DNA of 64,000 nt from Naasia sp. SYSU D00057 (GCF_017916505.1 NZ_JAFMSZ010000002.1:434001-498000); one strand, 5' to 3'. Shown: positions 44,828 to 53,955, counted from the stretch's first letter. Notes: a model not told the origin generated them from the letters alone. Numbers and translations: made by a program.

Positions 44828-45111
44828 CAGCGCGCTCCCTTGCGGGCGTGCGGGGCGACCCGATCGCCGTCGACGACGCCCAGCTGAGCGCGGCGCGGGG
44901 CGTCGCCCTCGCTGCTCAGCGTGGAGGCGAGCGCGATGACTCTCGCGCGGTAGTGCGCGATGAGGTCGATGACGTCCTCGACCGACTCCCGCACGATGAA
45001 CGTGGTGCCGTCGACGAGCACGATGCTCGTGTCGGGGCTCGCCTGGATCCGCTCGATCAGATCCGGGTTGACGGCGAACGTGCTCGCATTGAGCCTCGTC
45101 AGCACAATCAT
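44827..45111 (-). CDS. flbD: Flagellar FlbD family protein
   Basis: 94 residues. MIVLTRLNASTFAVNPDLIE, then IQASPDTSIVLVDGTTFIVR, is the standard small FlbD found between flgE and motA in Gram-positive flagellar operons; its exact role is unsettled. The conserved part ends near residue 62; the rest (STLSSEGDAPRRAQLGVVDG and HARKGAR) is an extra tail. First gene after a sigma-28-like promoter, and coupled to motA. Confidence 0.9.
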   Translation of the reverse strand: MIVLTRLNASTFAVNPDLIERIQASPDTSIVLVDGTTFIVRESVEDVIDLIAHYRARVIALASTLSSEGDAPRRAQLGVVDGDRVAPHARKGAR

Positions 45112-45179
45112 CGGTTTCCCCCATCCGTGGGCGTCACGCGGCCCCGTCCGTGGGGTCGTCATAGGTGTGACAGAGGGAA

Positions 45180-45206
45180 CAATCGGCACGCGACAGCCCC
45201 GTGTAA
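45180..45206 (-). promoter_or_regulatory. Sigma-28-like promoter before flbD-motA-motB
   Basis: On the minus strand, TTAC (45203-45206) and GCCGATTG (45180-45187) are exactly 15 bases apart, against the TAAA-N15-GCCGATAA consensus for FliA-type sigma factors. It lies about 70 bases upstream of flbD, after the hairpin that follows flgE. The -10 matches six of eight positions, the -35 two of four. Confidence 0.45.
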
Positions 45207-45265
45207 GCGCGTTCGATACCCCTCTAGGGGGCACTTCCCGGCGCGACACGCCGGAATCCCGTGCC

Positions 45266-45294
45266 CTGACCGGGGGTTCCGCTCCCCCGGCCAG
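45266..45294 (-). terminator. Hairpin terminator after flgE
   Basis: CTGACCGGGGG pairs with CCCCCGGCCAG around TTCCGCT, with one mismatch. It lies nine bases beyond the flgE stop codon and separates the flgB-to-flgE part from flbD-motAB. Confidence 0.7.
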
Positions 45295-45303
45295 GCGGCG
45301 GGA

Positions 45304-46482
45304 CTACCGCTTGAGGTTGGTGAGCTCCTGCAGGACCTCGTCCGAGGTCGTGATGATCCGGGCGTTCGCCTGGAAGCCGCGCTGCGCGACGATCAGGTTC
45401 GTGAACTCGGCCGAGAGGTCGACGTTGCTCATCTCGAGCGCACCGCCGGAGAGGGTGCCGAAGCCGTCGGAGCCCGCCGTGCCGAGCGCCGGGTCGCCCG
45501 AGTTGACGGAGGCCCGGTAGGAGGAGCTGCCCGCCTTCTCGAGTCCGCTGGGGTTCACGAAGGTGGCGAGGGCGAGCCGAGCGAGCGGCTCGGTCGCACC
45601 GTTGCTGAACGAGCCGACGAGCGTGCCGTCCGCCGAGATGTTGAAGCTCTGCAGCGATCCGGCGGGCTGTCCGTCCTGGCGCACGATGCCGACCGTCTTG
45701 AGCTGGGCGAAGCCGGACACCTTGGTGAGGTCGAGCGTGACCCCGTTGATCACGACGGAGGTGCCGCCGGTGGCCACGCCGTCGGTGAAGGACAGCGTGC
45801 CGGTCACCGGGGCGCCCGTCCCGTCCGAGGCGGAGATGCCCCAGGTTCCTGCGCCCTTGTCGAACGTGAAGTCGACCGAGAGCGTGCGGGAGTTGCCGAC
45901 CGCGTCGTACACCTGCACGTCGCTGCGGATGACGGTGCCGTTCGCCGCGTCAGAGGGCAGGTTGCCGGAGACGGCGGCGAGGGTGCTCTGCTTCGCCTGG
46001 CTCACGGTGCCCTTGGGGATGAGGATGGGTCCGACGACCCCGCCGGGGGCGATGGAGCCGTTCGCCGCCGACCAGCCCTGCAGCAGTGAGCCGTCGGCGG
46101 TCGTGAGGCGCCCGAGGGAGTCCCAGTTGAACGACCCGGCCCGCGTGTAGAGCGTCTCGCCCGCCTGCTCGGTGACGAAGTACCCGTCGCCTGAGATCAT
46201 CATGTCGGTGTTGCGGCCGGTCGCCTGCGTGGAGCCCTGCGTCAGGTTGGTGGAGATGCCCGCCACCTGCACACCCAGGCCGACCTGCGACGGGTTGGTG
46301 CCGCCGATGTCCGCGCCGGCCAGGCCGGCGCCCGCGGTGAGCTGGGACAGGGTGTCCTGGAAGAGGACGGACGACCCCTTGAACGCGGTCGTGTTGACGT
46401 TGGCGATGTTGTTGCCGGTGACGTCGAGCATCGTCTGGTGGGCGCGGAGACCGGAGATGCCGGAGTAGAGCGAGCGGAGCAT
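45304..46482 (-). CDS. flgE: Flagellar hook protein FlgE
   Basis: Forms the hook. 392 residues. The N-terminal rod-type helix MLRSLYSGISGLRAHQTMLD with VTGNNIANVNTTAFKGSSVL, the MMISGDGYFVTEQAGETLYT motif and the C-terminal GALEMSNVDLSAEFTNLIVA with QRGFQANARIITTSDEVLQE are all diagnostic for hook/rod proteins. The middle (about 150-330) is the variable surface domain. It follows flgD by 26 bases. Confidence 0.95.
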   Translation of the reverse strand: MLRSLYSGISGLRAHQTMLDVTGNNIANVNTTAFKGSSVLFQDTLSQLTAGAGLAGADIGGTNPSQVGLGVQVAGISTNLTQGSTQATGRNTDMMISGDGYFVTEQAGETLYTRAGSFNWDSLGRLTTADGSLLQGWSAANGSIAPGGVVGPILIPKGTVSQAKQSTLAAVSGNLPSDAANGTVIRSDVQVYDAVGNSRTLSVDFTFDKGAGTWGISASDGTGAPVTGTLSFTDGVATGGTSVVINGVTLDLTKVSGFAQLKTVGIVRQDGQPAGSLQSFNISADGTLVGSFSNGATEPLARLALATFVNPSGLEKAGSSSYRASVNSGDPALGTAGSDGFGTLSGGALEMSNVDLSAEFTNLIVAQRGFQANARIITTSDEVLQELTNLKR

Positions 46483-46508
46483 GGCGGAAGCCTTTCTGAG
46501 GAGGTGTG

Positions 46509-46928
46509 TCAGGACGCTGTCGGGCGTGCGATGGCGGTCAGCTTCGACAGCTCGACCGACTTGTCGCCGACGGTGACGGTGGGAGTGGTGCCGGCGAACG
46601 AGACGCTCGTGGCGAGGCCGCTGACGGTGCTGCCGTCCTCGGCCTGGTAGGAGACCTGCGTGCCGATGATCGAGGACGCGGCGATGCGCTGCTGCAGCGC
46701 GTAGCTGTCCTGCGTCACGGTCGCGAGCGAGGTGAGCTGTTCCATGGAGGCGAGCGACGCCGTCTGCTCGATCATCCCGTTCGTGTCGAGGGGCGAGCTC
46801 GGGTCCTGGTTGCGCAGCTGGGTGACGAGCAGGGAGAGGAACATCTCCCCGTCCATCGTCTGCTTGGGTGCGCGGGTGACGGGGCTCGCGTAGAGCGAGG
46901 TCCCGGCCGCGGTCACGGCGTCGGTCAT
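46509..46928 (-). CDS. flgD: Flagellar hook assembly (capping) protein FlgD
   Basis: Scaffold cap for hook growth. 139 residues, a short FlgD made mainly of the conserved N-terminal region: MDGEMFLSLLVTQLRNQDPS, SPLDTNGMIEQTASLASMEQ and QDSYALQQRIAASSIIGTQV. A short C-terminal part (SYQAEDGSTVSGLATSVSFA) stands for the capping domain, without the long Ig-like insert. Between fliK and flgE, as is usual. Confidence 0.93.
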   Translation of the reverse strand: MTDAVTAAGTSLYASPVTRAPKQTMDGEMFLSLLVTQLRNQDPSSPLDTNGMIEQTASLASMEQLTSLATVTQDSYALQQRIAASSIIGTQVSYQAEDGSTVSGLATSVSFAGTTPTVTVGDKSVELSKLTAIARPTAS

Positions 46929-46940
46929 GTGTCTCCTGCC

Positions 46941-48320
46941 TTAGGCCAGTACGTCGAGGACGGATCGGGGGTCCACCGCTCGCGGGACGCGTGCGACGGG
47001 CGAGGCGGCCGTGGAGGCGGGCGCCGAGAACGGGAAGGCGGGCTGCGGGGCGTTCCGGCGGTCGCCGCGCGAGCCGCTCGAGGTGCCCGCGTCGCCCGCA
47101 CCGAGGCCGACGCTCGTGCCGGGCCCGGACTGGGCGAGGTCGCGGCGCAGGTCCGGAAGGATCGACTTGAGCGCATCCCGCGCCTGGTCGGTGGGCGCGA
47201 ACAGCTCCACCCGCATGCCCTCGGCGGAGACGTGGGCACGGACCGTGACCGGGCCGAGGTGGTCGGGCGCGACGCGGACGGTGACGATGTGCTCCCCGGG
47301 CCCCGCGGTGGCGAGCTCCAGGATCGGCGCGGCCAGCTGCTGGGGCAGCGGCGGGGGCTGCGGGGCCGGTGCCGGTGCGGTGGCCGCCGGCGCTGCGACG
47401 GTCGACGGAGCGGTCGTGACCGGAGGGGCGGGGACGCCGGCGGCGGGCAGTGGCAGCGTGTCGGACGCGACCACCGCGGAGGTGGCGGCCGGTGCCGCGG
47501 CTCCGGAGACGGGGGCGTCCGGTGCCGTGGACGGGGCGGCGGCGCGCGGCGCTGCGGCAGCCGCGGGAAGGGCGGTCGTCGCGTCGGCAGGAGCCGCCGC
47601 CGGACGCGCCGCGTCGGCCGCGGGCGCCGCGGAGGCCGCGGTGATCGTGGCACTGGACGCCGGAGCCCCTGCGGCCGCGGGCAGCGGAGCGGCCGCGGGC
47701 TCCGCCGGCGCGGAGGCGGGGACGGCCGAGGCGATCGGCGACGCGGCAGCGCTCGCGACGCCGGCCCGATCGGCGGCAGGGGCGGACGGAGCCGGGGTCG
47801 CGCCGGTCGCGGCGGCGGCGATCGGAAGGGCGGCAGCCGCGGCCGGCGGGCCTGCGACGAGAGCCGCTGCGCCCGCGGCGTCGGGGTCGGTGGGTGCCGC
47901 CTCAGCGACGGCGGCAGCCGGGTCGACGGCGGTCGCCGCAGCGGCTGCGGGCTCGGCGGTCCCGGGCACGGCGGCGGTCAGGGCGGCAGCGAGGAACGGC
48001 AGTGCCTCCGGCGCGACCAGGGGCGCGGTGGGCGTCGTCGCCGGCGCGGCGCCGCCGGTAGCGGGCAGGGGGCCGACGGAGGCGCCCGGCGCTGGAGCGT
48101 CGGGGGTTGAAGCGCCGGGCGTCGACGCGGCGTCGGTGCCGGGCTGGTCGCCCGGCCCCTCCGGCCGCGCCTCCCGCTTCTCGACTGCCGGCTCGCGGCG
48201 AGCGGAGACGGCCTGATCGAGGGCGGCGCCGAAGCCGACGCCGGAGTCGGGTGCGGCGGCGCCGGGGGTGCTCGGCACGAGGACGTCCGCGCCACGCGGC
48301 GCGGCGGCGACAGGGATCAC
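46941..48320 (-). CDS. fliK: Flagellar hook-length control protein FliK
   Basis: Molecular ruler that triggers the export switch in FlhB. 459 residues from a GTG overlapping the preceding stop (GTGA). Residues ~40-330 are extremely Ala/Pro-rich low complexity, as expected for the ruler. The C-terminal domain (about 345-430) is recognisable: LELATAGPGEHIVTVRVAPD, HLGPVTVRAHVSAEGMRVEL and TDQARDALKSILPDLRRDLA. Upstream of flgD. The low-complexity part limits the certainty of the N-terminal region. Confidence 0.88.
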   Translation of the reverse strand: MIPVAAAPRGADVLVPSTPGAAAPDSGVGFGAALDQAVSARREPAVEKREARPEGPGDQPGTDAASTPGASTPDAPAPGASVGPLPATGGAAPATTPTAPLVAPEALPFLAAALTAAVPGTAEPAAAAATAVDPAAAVAEAAPTDPDAAGAAALVAGPPAAAAALPIAAAATGATPAPSAPAADRAGVASAAASPIASAVPASAPAEPAAAPLPAAAGAPASSATITAASAAPAADAARPAAAPADATTALPAAAAAPRAAAPSTAPDAPVSGAAAPAATSAVVASDTLPLPAAGVPAPPVTTAPSTVAAPAATAPAPAPQPPPLPQQLAAPILELATAGPGEHIVTVRVAPDHLGPVTVRAHVSAEGMRVELFAPTDQARDALKSILPDLRRDLAQSGPGTSVGLGAGDAGTSSGSRGDRRNAPQPAFPFSAPASTAASPVARVPRAVDPRSVLDVLA

Positions 48321-49015
48321 GAGAGGCTCCCGGAGAGGAGGGCGGAGCGCGCCGCCATGAGCTGCTGGGCGGTGGACGAGTTGACGCTCGTGCCCCCGCC
48401 GAGGAGGGCGGACAGCGAGTCCAGCGACGACGTCGACGCCGATCCGCCGAGGAGCGAGGCGAGGTCCGGCGTGCGCGCGGCGGTCTCGGGCACGACGCGG
48501 CGGATGGTGGTGATGCCCTCCTCGCCGACCCACAGCTTCTGGACCGACACGTCCCGTCCGGCGTAGGGCGCGTGGATCACCGTGTTGTTCCCGAGGTAGA
48601 TGGCGATGTGGTCGCCGCCCTCGAGGACGATGAGGTCGCCCGGCTTAGCCTCGGCCAGGGAGGGGACCTCGGTGCCGATGTCCTCCTGGTCGCGCACGAG
48701 GCGCGGCACGTCGATGCCGAGGTCCTTGAACACGGTCTGCACGAGGCCCGAGCAGTCCATGCCGCTCGAGGTCGTGCCGCCGAAGACGTAGGGGACGCCG
48801 ACGTACTTCTGCGCTGCGGCGGCGACGTCCTCGCCGGTGACGGTGCCGTCCCCGAGCAGCGCCGACGACGGATCGGCACCGGCCGCGGCCTGCAGGGCGT
48901 CGGCGAAGGCGGCCGGCGCGGTCGCGGTCGACGCGCGGGCGCCGCTCCCCTCCACGAGGGAGACGATCTCGGCGATGCGCGACTGCACCGCCTGCACGGA
49001 GGCGGGGACGGTCAT
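48317..49015 (-). CDS. NlpC/P60 family peptidoglycan endopeptidase in the flagellar operon
   Basis: 232 residues. The central NlpC/P60 domain (about 60-170) has the catalytic Cys88 in TSSGMDCSGLVQTVF, His136 in LEGGDHIAIYLGNN and His148 in VIHAPYAG. No signal peptide is visible, which suggests export through the flagellar apparatus. It lies between fliJ and fliK, overlapping both by four bases. Probable role: cutting a hole in the wall for the growing rod, as FlgJ does in enterics (inference from position). Confidence 0.88.
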   Translation of the reverse strand: MTVPASVQAVQSRIAEIVSLVEGSGARASTATAPAAFADALQAAAGADPSSALLGDGTVTGEDVAAAAQKYVGVPYVFGGTTSSGMDCSGLVQTVFKDLGIDVPRLVRDQEDIGTEVPSLAEAKPGDLIVLEGGDHIAIYLGNNTVIHAPYAGRDVSVQKLWVGEEGITTIRRVVPETAARTPDLASLLGGSASTSSLDSLSALLGGGTSVNSSTAQQLMAARSALLSGSLS

Positions 49016-49434
49016 CGCTCCTCCTTCCCGGTGCGCACGCGGCCCGCGAGGTCGTCGAGGACGGCCTGCTCGGCGCGCAGCTCCGCGGCTGCCTCCGCCG
49101 AGGCGTGGCGGCTCTCGAGCTTCTCGATGGCCTTGCGGGCGGCGCGCGCCTTCTCGTGGGCGGCGCGGGCGCGCTCGACCTCGGCGTCCTGGTCGACCTG
49201 CAGCGTCCGGAGGTCCGCGAGCATGCTGGACGTGGAGGCGCGGGCGGCCGCGATCGCGTGCAGCGCCTCGATGGAGCCGACCTCCTCGTCCTGCCCGAGC
49301 ATCGCCTCACGCACCCCCGTGCGCTGCGCGGCGAGCTCGGAGGCGCGGGACCTGGCGCGGAGGAGCGCGCCGGCGGCCTGGTCCTCCTGGCGGCGGCGCA
49401 GCCGGAGCAGTCCGGCGAGCGAGAACTCAGCCAT
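49012..49434 (-). CDS. fliJ: Flagellar export protein FliJ
   Basis: Export chaperone/stalk that sits in the FliI ring. 140 residues, almost wholly helical and charged, with no aromatic-rich core: FSLAGLLRLRRRQEDQAAGA at the start and a long coiled coil to the end (ARAAHEKARAARKAIEKLES). Sequence identity in this family is low; the call rests on coiled-coil character, size and the place directly after fliI, which it overlaps by eight bases. Confidence 0.8.
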   Translation of the reverse strand: MAEFSLAGLLRLRRRQEDQAAGALLRARSRASELAAQRTGVREAMLGQDEEVGSIEALHAIAAARASTSSMLADLRTLQVDQDAEVERARAAHEKARAARKAIEKLESRHASAEAAAELRAEQAVLDDLAGRVRTGKEER

Positions 49435-50758
49435 GCGCCGCTCCCCTCAGGCGAGCGGCGAGGTCGGCGAGCCGGTGCCAGGACAGGGCGACCGGGGCGG
49501 CCTCGTCGATCCGCTGCTGCAGGAAGGCCGCGATCTCAGCGTCGAGGGCCAGGGCGGCGTCGACGAGCGGGTTGGCCCCGCGGCTGTAGGCGCCGACGTC
49601 GATGAGGTCCTGCACGTCGCGGCGGGCGGCCATCGCCTGGCGGAGCATGCGGGCGGCGGCGAGCTGCTCGGGCGAGCACACCTTGCCGGCGACGCGGGAG
49701 ACCGAGCTCAGGACCTCGACGCTCGGGAAGTGGCCGCCGGAGGCGAGGCGGCGGTCGAGGGTGACGTGGCCGTCGAGGATCGAGCGGGCGGTGTCGGCGA
49801 TCGGCTCGTTGTGGTCGTCGCCGTCGACGAGGACGGTGTAGATGCCGGTGACCGAGCCCTGCTCGGCGGTGCCGGCGCGCTCGAGGAGGCGGGCGAGCAG
49901 CCCGAAGACCGAGGGCGGGTAGCCGCGGGTGGCGGGCGGCTCGCCGACGGCGAGGCCGATCTCGCGCTGCGCCATCGCGACCCGCGTCAGGGAGTCCATC
50001 ATGAGGACGGCGTGCGAGCCGGCCTCGCGGAACGACTCGGCGATGCGCGTGGCGGTGAAGGCGGCGCGCACGCGCATCAGGGCCGGCTGGTCGGCGGTCG
50101 AGACGATCACGACCGACCGAGCGAGCCCCTCGGGTCCGAGGTCGTCCTCGAGGAACTCGCGCACCTCACGGCCGCGCTCGCCGATGAGGGCGATGACGGA
50201 GACCTCGGCATCGGTGCCGCGGGCGATCATCGACAGCAGCGAGGACTTGCCGACGCCGGAGCCGGCGAAGAGCCCGATGCGCTGGCCGCGGCCGACCGTG
50301 GTCAGGGTGTCGAGCACGCGGACGCCGAGCGGGAGGGCGGAGTCGACTCGCGTGCGGTGCAGCGCGGAGGGCGGGGCGTTGTCGATGGTGGCCGTGCCGG
50401 CGGCGTCGACCGGTCCGCCCCCGTCGATCGGGCGGCCGGTGGCGTCGAGCACGCGGCCGAGCAGTCCTGCGCCGACCGGGATGCGCATGGCGGCGCCCGT
50501 GGAGCGCACCGGCGCGCCGGCGGGGATCCCGTCCAGCGGGTCGAGCGGCATCGCGGTGAGGCCGGCGCCGGAGACGGCGACCACCTCGGCTCGGGCACGG
50601 CCGTCGCCGATCAGGAGCAGATCGCCGATCGCCCCGGGCAGCCCGCGCACCTCGGCGCCGATGCCGGCGAGGGAGGCGACGGAGCCGATCCGCTCGGGCA
50701 GGGCCGCGGCGCGGACGGCGTCGAGAGCCGGCGGGCGCCGGGTCAGCAGCGCGGTCAC
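49427..50758 (-). CDS. fliI: Flagellum-specific ATP synthase FliI
   Basis: ATPase of the export apparatus. 443 residues. The nucleotide-binding P-loop is in LFAGSGVGKSSLLSM (166-172). Walker B-like VLMMDSLTRVAMAQREIGLA and the family motif GEPPATRGYPPSVFGLLARL follow. C-terminal helix bundle with NPLVDAALALDAEIAAFLQQ. Related to F1 beta/alpha subunits but the flagellar/T3S type. Start overlaps the fliH stop by four bases. Confidence 0.96.
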   Translation of the reverse strand: MTALLTRRPPALDAVRAAALPERIGSVASLAGIGAEVRGLPGAIGDLLLIGDGRARAEVVAVSGAGLTAMPLDPLDGIPAGAPVRSTGAAMRIPVGAGLLGRVLDATGRPIDGGGPVDAAGTATIDNAPPSALHRTRVDSALPLGVRVLDTLTTVGRGQRIGLFAGSGVGKSSLLSMIARGTDAEVSVIALIGERGREVREFLEDDLGPEGLARSVVIVSTADQPALMRVRAAFTATRIAESFREAGSHAVLMMDSLTRVAMAQREIGLAVGEPPATRGYPPSVFGLLARLLERAGTAEQGSVTGIYTVLVDGDDHNEPIADTARSILDGHVTLDRRLASGGHFPSVEVLSSVSRVAGKVCSPEQLAAARMLRQAMAARRDVQDLIDVGAYSRGANPLVDAALALDAEIAAFLQQRIDEAAPVALSWHRLADLAARLRGAAHG

Positions 50759-51345
50759 CGTCCCTCCCCGAGGACGGCGCGGGCGCGGTCGAGCGCGGCG
50801 GCGATGCGGGCGTCGAGGATGCCGTCGGGCAGCTCGACAACGGCATCGCCCCGGTGCAGGGCGGCGTCGGCGAGGACCGCGATCCCCTCGAGCTCCGTGC
50901 CGGCGAGCTCTGCGTCGGCGGGCGCGAGGCGGACGCGGACGGGAAGCTGCTCGGTGGCACCGTCGAGCACGCGGCGCACGCGGTCGAGCGGGGCGTCCGG
51001 AGCGGAGGCGAGCTCGCGGTCGACGAGCGCCTCGGCGAGCTCGACGGATGCCGCGAGCAGCGAGGCGTCCACGGCGGCGAGCACGGGCGCGGTGGCGGCG
51101 TCGAGCCGCGCGGCGGCCAGGGTGAGCGCTTGCGCCGCCGCAGCGAGCCGTGCGCGGCCGGCGGCGATCGCCTGGTCGTGCTCCGCCTGCTGGGCGAGCC
51201 GCTCCGCCTCGACCGCGGCGGCCGCCGCCCGTCGGCCCGCGGCGTATCCGGCGGCGTGGCCGGCGATGCGCGCGCGCTCCTCGGCGGCGCGGGCGGCGTC
51301 GTCCCGGAGGACCGGATAGGCGAGGGGGGCGAAGTCAGTCGACAT
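50755..51345 (-). CDS. fliH: Flagellar assembly protein FliH
   Basis: Negative regulator/stator of FliI. 196 residues, Ala/Glu/Arg-rich. A coiled-coil N-terminal half (AAEERARIAGHAAGYAAGRR with repeated small residues like the GXXXG-type repeats of FliH) is followed by a C-terminal part with ELAEALVDRELASAP and VELPDGILDARIAAALDRAR, as in the FliH/SctL family. The call also rests on its position between fliG and fliI. It overlaps fliG by 11 bases. Confidence 0.8.
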   Translation of the reverse strand: MSTDFAPLAYPVLRDDAARAAEERARIAGHAAGYAAGRRAAAAAVEAERLAQQAEHDQAIAAGRARLAAAAQALTLAAARLDAATAPVLAAVDASLLAASVELAEALVDRELASAPDAPLDRVRRVLDGATEQLPVRVRLAPADAELAGTELEGIAVLADAALHRGDAVVELPDGILDARIAAALDRARAVLGEGR

Positions 51346-52345
51346 ACTCCTCCTCCTCGGCGGCGCGGTGGACGGTGATCGTGCCCGAGGCCTCCAGATC
51401 GCGGATGGCGCGGACCACCTGGCTGCGCGCCTCGTCGACCTGGCCCTTCAGCACGCGGCCGAGCAGCTCGGTCTCCTCGTCGAGGGCGGTCCGGTTGCGC
51501 TCGGACATGTTGCCCCGCACGGTCTCGATGACCGACTGGCTGGCGCCCTTCATGGCGATGGCGAGCATCGCGGGGTCGAGGCTGCGCAGCACCTGCTGCA
51601 CGTCGCGCTCCTCGAGTGTGACGATGTCGTCGAAGCCGAGCATGCGCGACTTGACCTGCTCCGCGAGCTCGCTGTCACGCTCCTCGAGCGCGGCGAGCAG
51701 GTCGCGCTCGGTGGCGGCGTCGGAGCGCTTGATGATGTCGACGAGGGGCTGCACGCCGCCGGAGGCCTGCACCTTCTCCTGAGGGAGCACGATGGCCCGG
51801 GCCCGCTGCTTGAGCACGGCCGTCACGATGCTGACCGCCTCCGGCGTCGGGGTGCCCATGGTCGCGATGGCCTGGGCGACGTCCACCCGGACCGACGGCT
51901 CGAGCCGCGCCAGCACTGCGGACGCGAGATCGGTGCGCACGCGCGTCAGCACGAACGCGGTCGTCTCCGGCAGCTCGCCGTCGAGAAGGGAGGACACCTG
52001 CACTGCGTCGGCGCCGTCGAGGAACTCGAAGCTGGACCCGGAGTCGAGGCGCTCGAGGAAGCCCTGGGCGCGCTCGGCGCCGAACGACGCCTCGAGCAGG
52101 CCCGCCGCGAAGTCGCGGCCGCCGCGCGAGTTGGCGGCGCGGCCGATGCTCCGCTCGCTGAACTCGCGGATCGCGGTCTCCGCCGTCTCGGCGTCGACGT
52201 TGCGGAGCCGGACGATCTCCGCCGTGATCTCCTCGGCCTCCTGCTCGCTGAACTGCCGCATGACGACGGCCGCGTGCTCGGTGCTGAGATTCATGATGAC
52301 GAGCGCCGCCTTCTGGGTGCCCGTCAGGGTGCGTGTCGCGGTCAC
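51335..52345 (-). CDS. fliG: Flagellar motor switch protein FliG
   Basis: C-ring protein that touches MotA and makes torque. 336 residues from a GTG overlapping the fliF stop. The N-terminal FliF-binding part has LTGTQKAALVIMNLSTEHAA; the middle has QEAEEITAEIVRLRNVDAET; the C-terminal domain keeps MLGFDDIVTLEERDVQQVLR and the charged torque helix region MKGASQSVIETVRGNMSERN. The C-terminus EEEYVD is acidic. Confidence 0.95.
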   Translation of the reverse strand: MTATRTLTGTQKAALVIMNLSTEHAAVVMRQFSEQEAEEITAEIVRLRNVDAETAETAIREFSERSIGRAANSRGGRDFAAGLLEASFGAERAQGFLERLDSGSSFEFLDGADAVQVSSLLDGELPETTAFVLTRVRTDLASAVLARLEPSVRVDVAQAIATMGTPTPEAVSIVTAVLKQRARAIVLPQEKVQASGGVQPLVDIIKRSDAATERDLLAALEERDSELAEQVKSRMLGFDDIVTLEERDVQQVLRSLDPAMLAIAMKGASQSVIETVRGNMSERNRTALDEETELLGRVLKGQVDEARSQVVRAIRDLEASGTITVHRAAEEEEYVD

Positions 52346-53955
52346 ACGGTCTGCCGATCATCCATGAGAGCCCGCAGGTAGTCCGCGGTCTTCCCGGGGT
52401 TCGCGCCGGCGAGGGCGTTGATGTCGGCCTGCAGGCGCTCGAACTCGGTGGGCGCCTGTGAGGCGAGCGGACCGAGCGGCACCGTCGCCGCGTCGCCGAG
52501 GGCCGGCGGGTTGGCGCCGGGTGCAAGCGGCCAGGCGCCGGCGGCGGCGTCCAGGCCGGCCGCGCCCGCGGGGGCGACGGCGAGGCTGCCGACGTCGATG
52601 GGCGCGGGGGTGCGGCGGGACCGGCGCCGGAAGAGGATGAGCGCGATGATCGCGACCGCGATCACGGCCGCCGCGATGGCCCCGGTCGTGATGAGGCGGA
52701 GGATGTTCTCCTGCTGCTCCGCCGCCTTGGCGCTCTCGATGGCCTCGGCCGCCCGGTCGGCGGCGTCCGTCGAGAACGACGTGAGCTCCACGGTGACGCG
52801 GTCGCCGCGGGCGTTCTGGATACCGGCGGCGGTTGCGACGAGGTCGGTGATCGTCTGCTCGTTCACCTTCGTGACCGCGTCCCGGTTCACCGCGACCGAG
52901 ACGGACTGGCGCGAGACCGCGCCGGCGGGGATGTCGGTGGTCTCGGTCACTTTGTCGAGCGCGTTGTTCTTCGTCGCGCTCTCGTTGACGTAGCCGTCGC
53001 CGCCCTCGCCGGCCGGCACCGCGATGTTGTCCGGGCCGAGCACGCCGGTCTCGGTGCCGTTCCCGGTGCCCGAGTACGACTCGGTGCTGGTGGACTCGCT
53101 GGTGGTCGGCGCGCCCTCCGGCACCTGGTAGGTCTCCTCGACGCGCTGCGCCGACTCGTTGCTGACGACCGCGTTGACGACGACGGTGGAGTTGCCGGGA
53201 CCGACCACCTGGTCGAGCATCGACTGCACGGTCTGCCGGACGCGCTGCTCGTAGTCGCTCGCCTGCTGCGCCGAGTTGCCGACGGTGCCCTCGCCGACGA
53301 CGGAGAGCAGGGTGCCCTTCGAGTCGACGACGGAGACGTTCTCGGGCAGCAGCCCGTCGATCGCGGCGGACGTGAGGTGCACGATCGCCTGGACCTGGTC
53401 CTCGGACAGCGTGGCCGACGTCTCGAGGAAGACCGAGGCCGTCGGGTCCGCCTGCTCGGAGACGAAGACGCTCTCCTCGGGGATCGCGAGCTGAACGGAC
53501 GCGGCCTTGACGCCGCGGATGGACGAGATGGTCGAGGCGAGCTCACCCTCGATCGCGCGCTTGTAGGTGACGTCCTGCTGGAACTCGCTCGCGGTGACGC
53601 CCATCGAGTCGAGCAGCTGGTAGCCGCTCGTGCCCTGCGCCGGCAGGCCGGCGGCGGCCGCGGCGATGCGCTCCTGGTCGACCTTGTCGGCGGGCACCAG
53701 GATCGTGCTGCCCCCGTCGGCCAGCTGGTAGGCGACGCCGTCGGCCTCGAGCTGGTCGACGATCGCGCTCGCATCCTCGCCGGCGAGGCCCGAGAACAGC
53801 GGCGAGTACTTCGGCTGGGCGAGCCAGGCGCTGAGCGCGACGCCGCCGAGCACGAGCACGGCGACGCCGAGCAGCGCGAGGGTGCGCTGGGCGATCGTGA
53901 ACTCGCGGACCGCGGCGAGGAGGCGCGACATCGCCCCGGAGACCTGTGCCGGCAT
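52342..53955 (-). CDS. fliF: Flagellar MS-ring protein FliF
   Basis: Builds the MS ring, the base of the flagellum. 537 residues. First membrane span at about 28-46 (LALLGVAVLVLGGVALSAWL). The ring-building motifs YSPLFSGLAGEDASAIVDQL and QQDVTYKRAIEGELASTISS follow, with VQLAIPEESVFVSEQADPTA. A second span near residues 435-460 is followed by RRRSRRTPAPIDVG and the FliG-binding C-terminus. It overlaps fliE by one base. Confidence 0.96.
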   Translation of the reverse strand: MPAQVSGAMSRLLAAVREFTIAQRTLALLGVAVLVLGGVALSAWLAQPKYSPLFSGLAGEDASAIVDQLEADGVAYQLADGGSTILVPADKVDQERIAAAAAGLPAQGTSGYQLLDSMGVTASEFQQDVTYKRAIEGELASTISSIRGVKAASVQLAIPEESVFVSEQADPTASVFLETSATLSEDQVQAIVHLTSAAIDGLLPENVSVVDSKGTLLSVVGEGTVGNSAQQASDYEQRVRQTVQSMLDQVVGPGNSTVVVNAVVSNESAQRVEETYQVPEGAPTTSESTSTESYSGTGNGTETGVLGPDNIAVPAGEGGDGYVNESATKNNALDKVTETTDIPAGAVSRQSVSVAVNRDAVTKVNEQTITDLVATAAGIQNARGDRVTVELTSFSTDAADRAAEAIESAKAAEQQENILRLITTGAIAAAVIAVAIIALILFRRRSRRTPAPIDVGSLAVAPAGAAGLDAAAGAWPLAPGANPPALGDAATVPLGPLASQAPTEFERLQADINALAGANPGKTADYLRALMDDRQTV

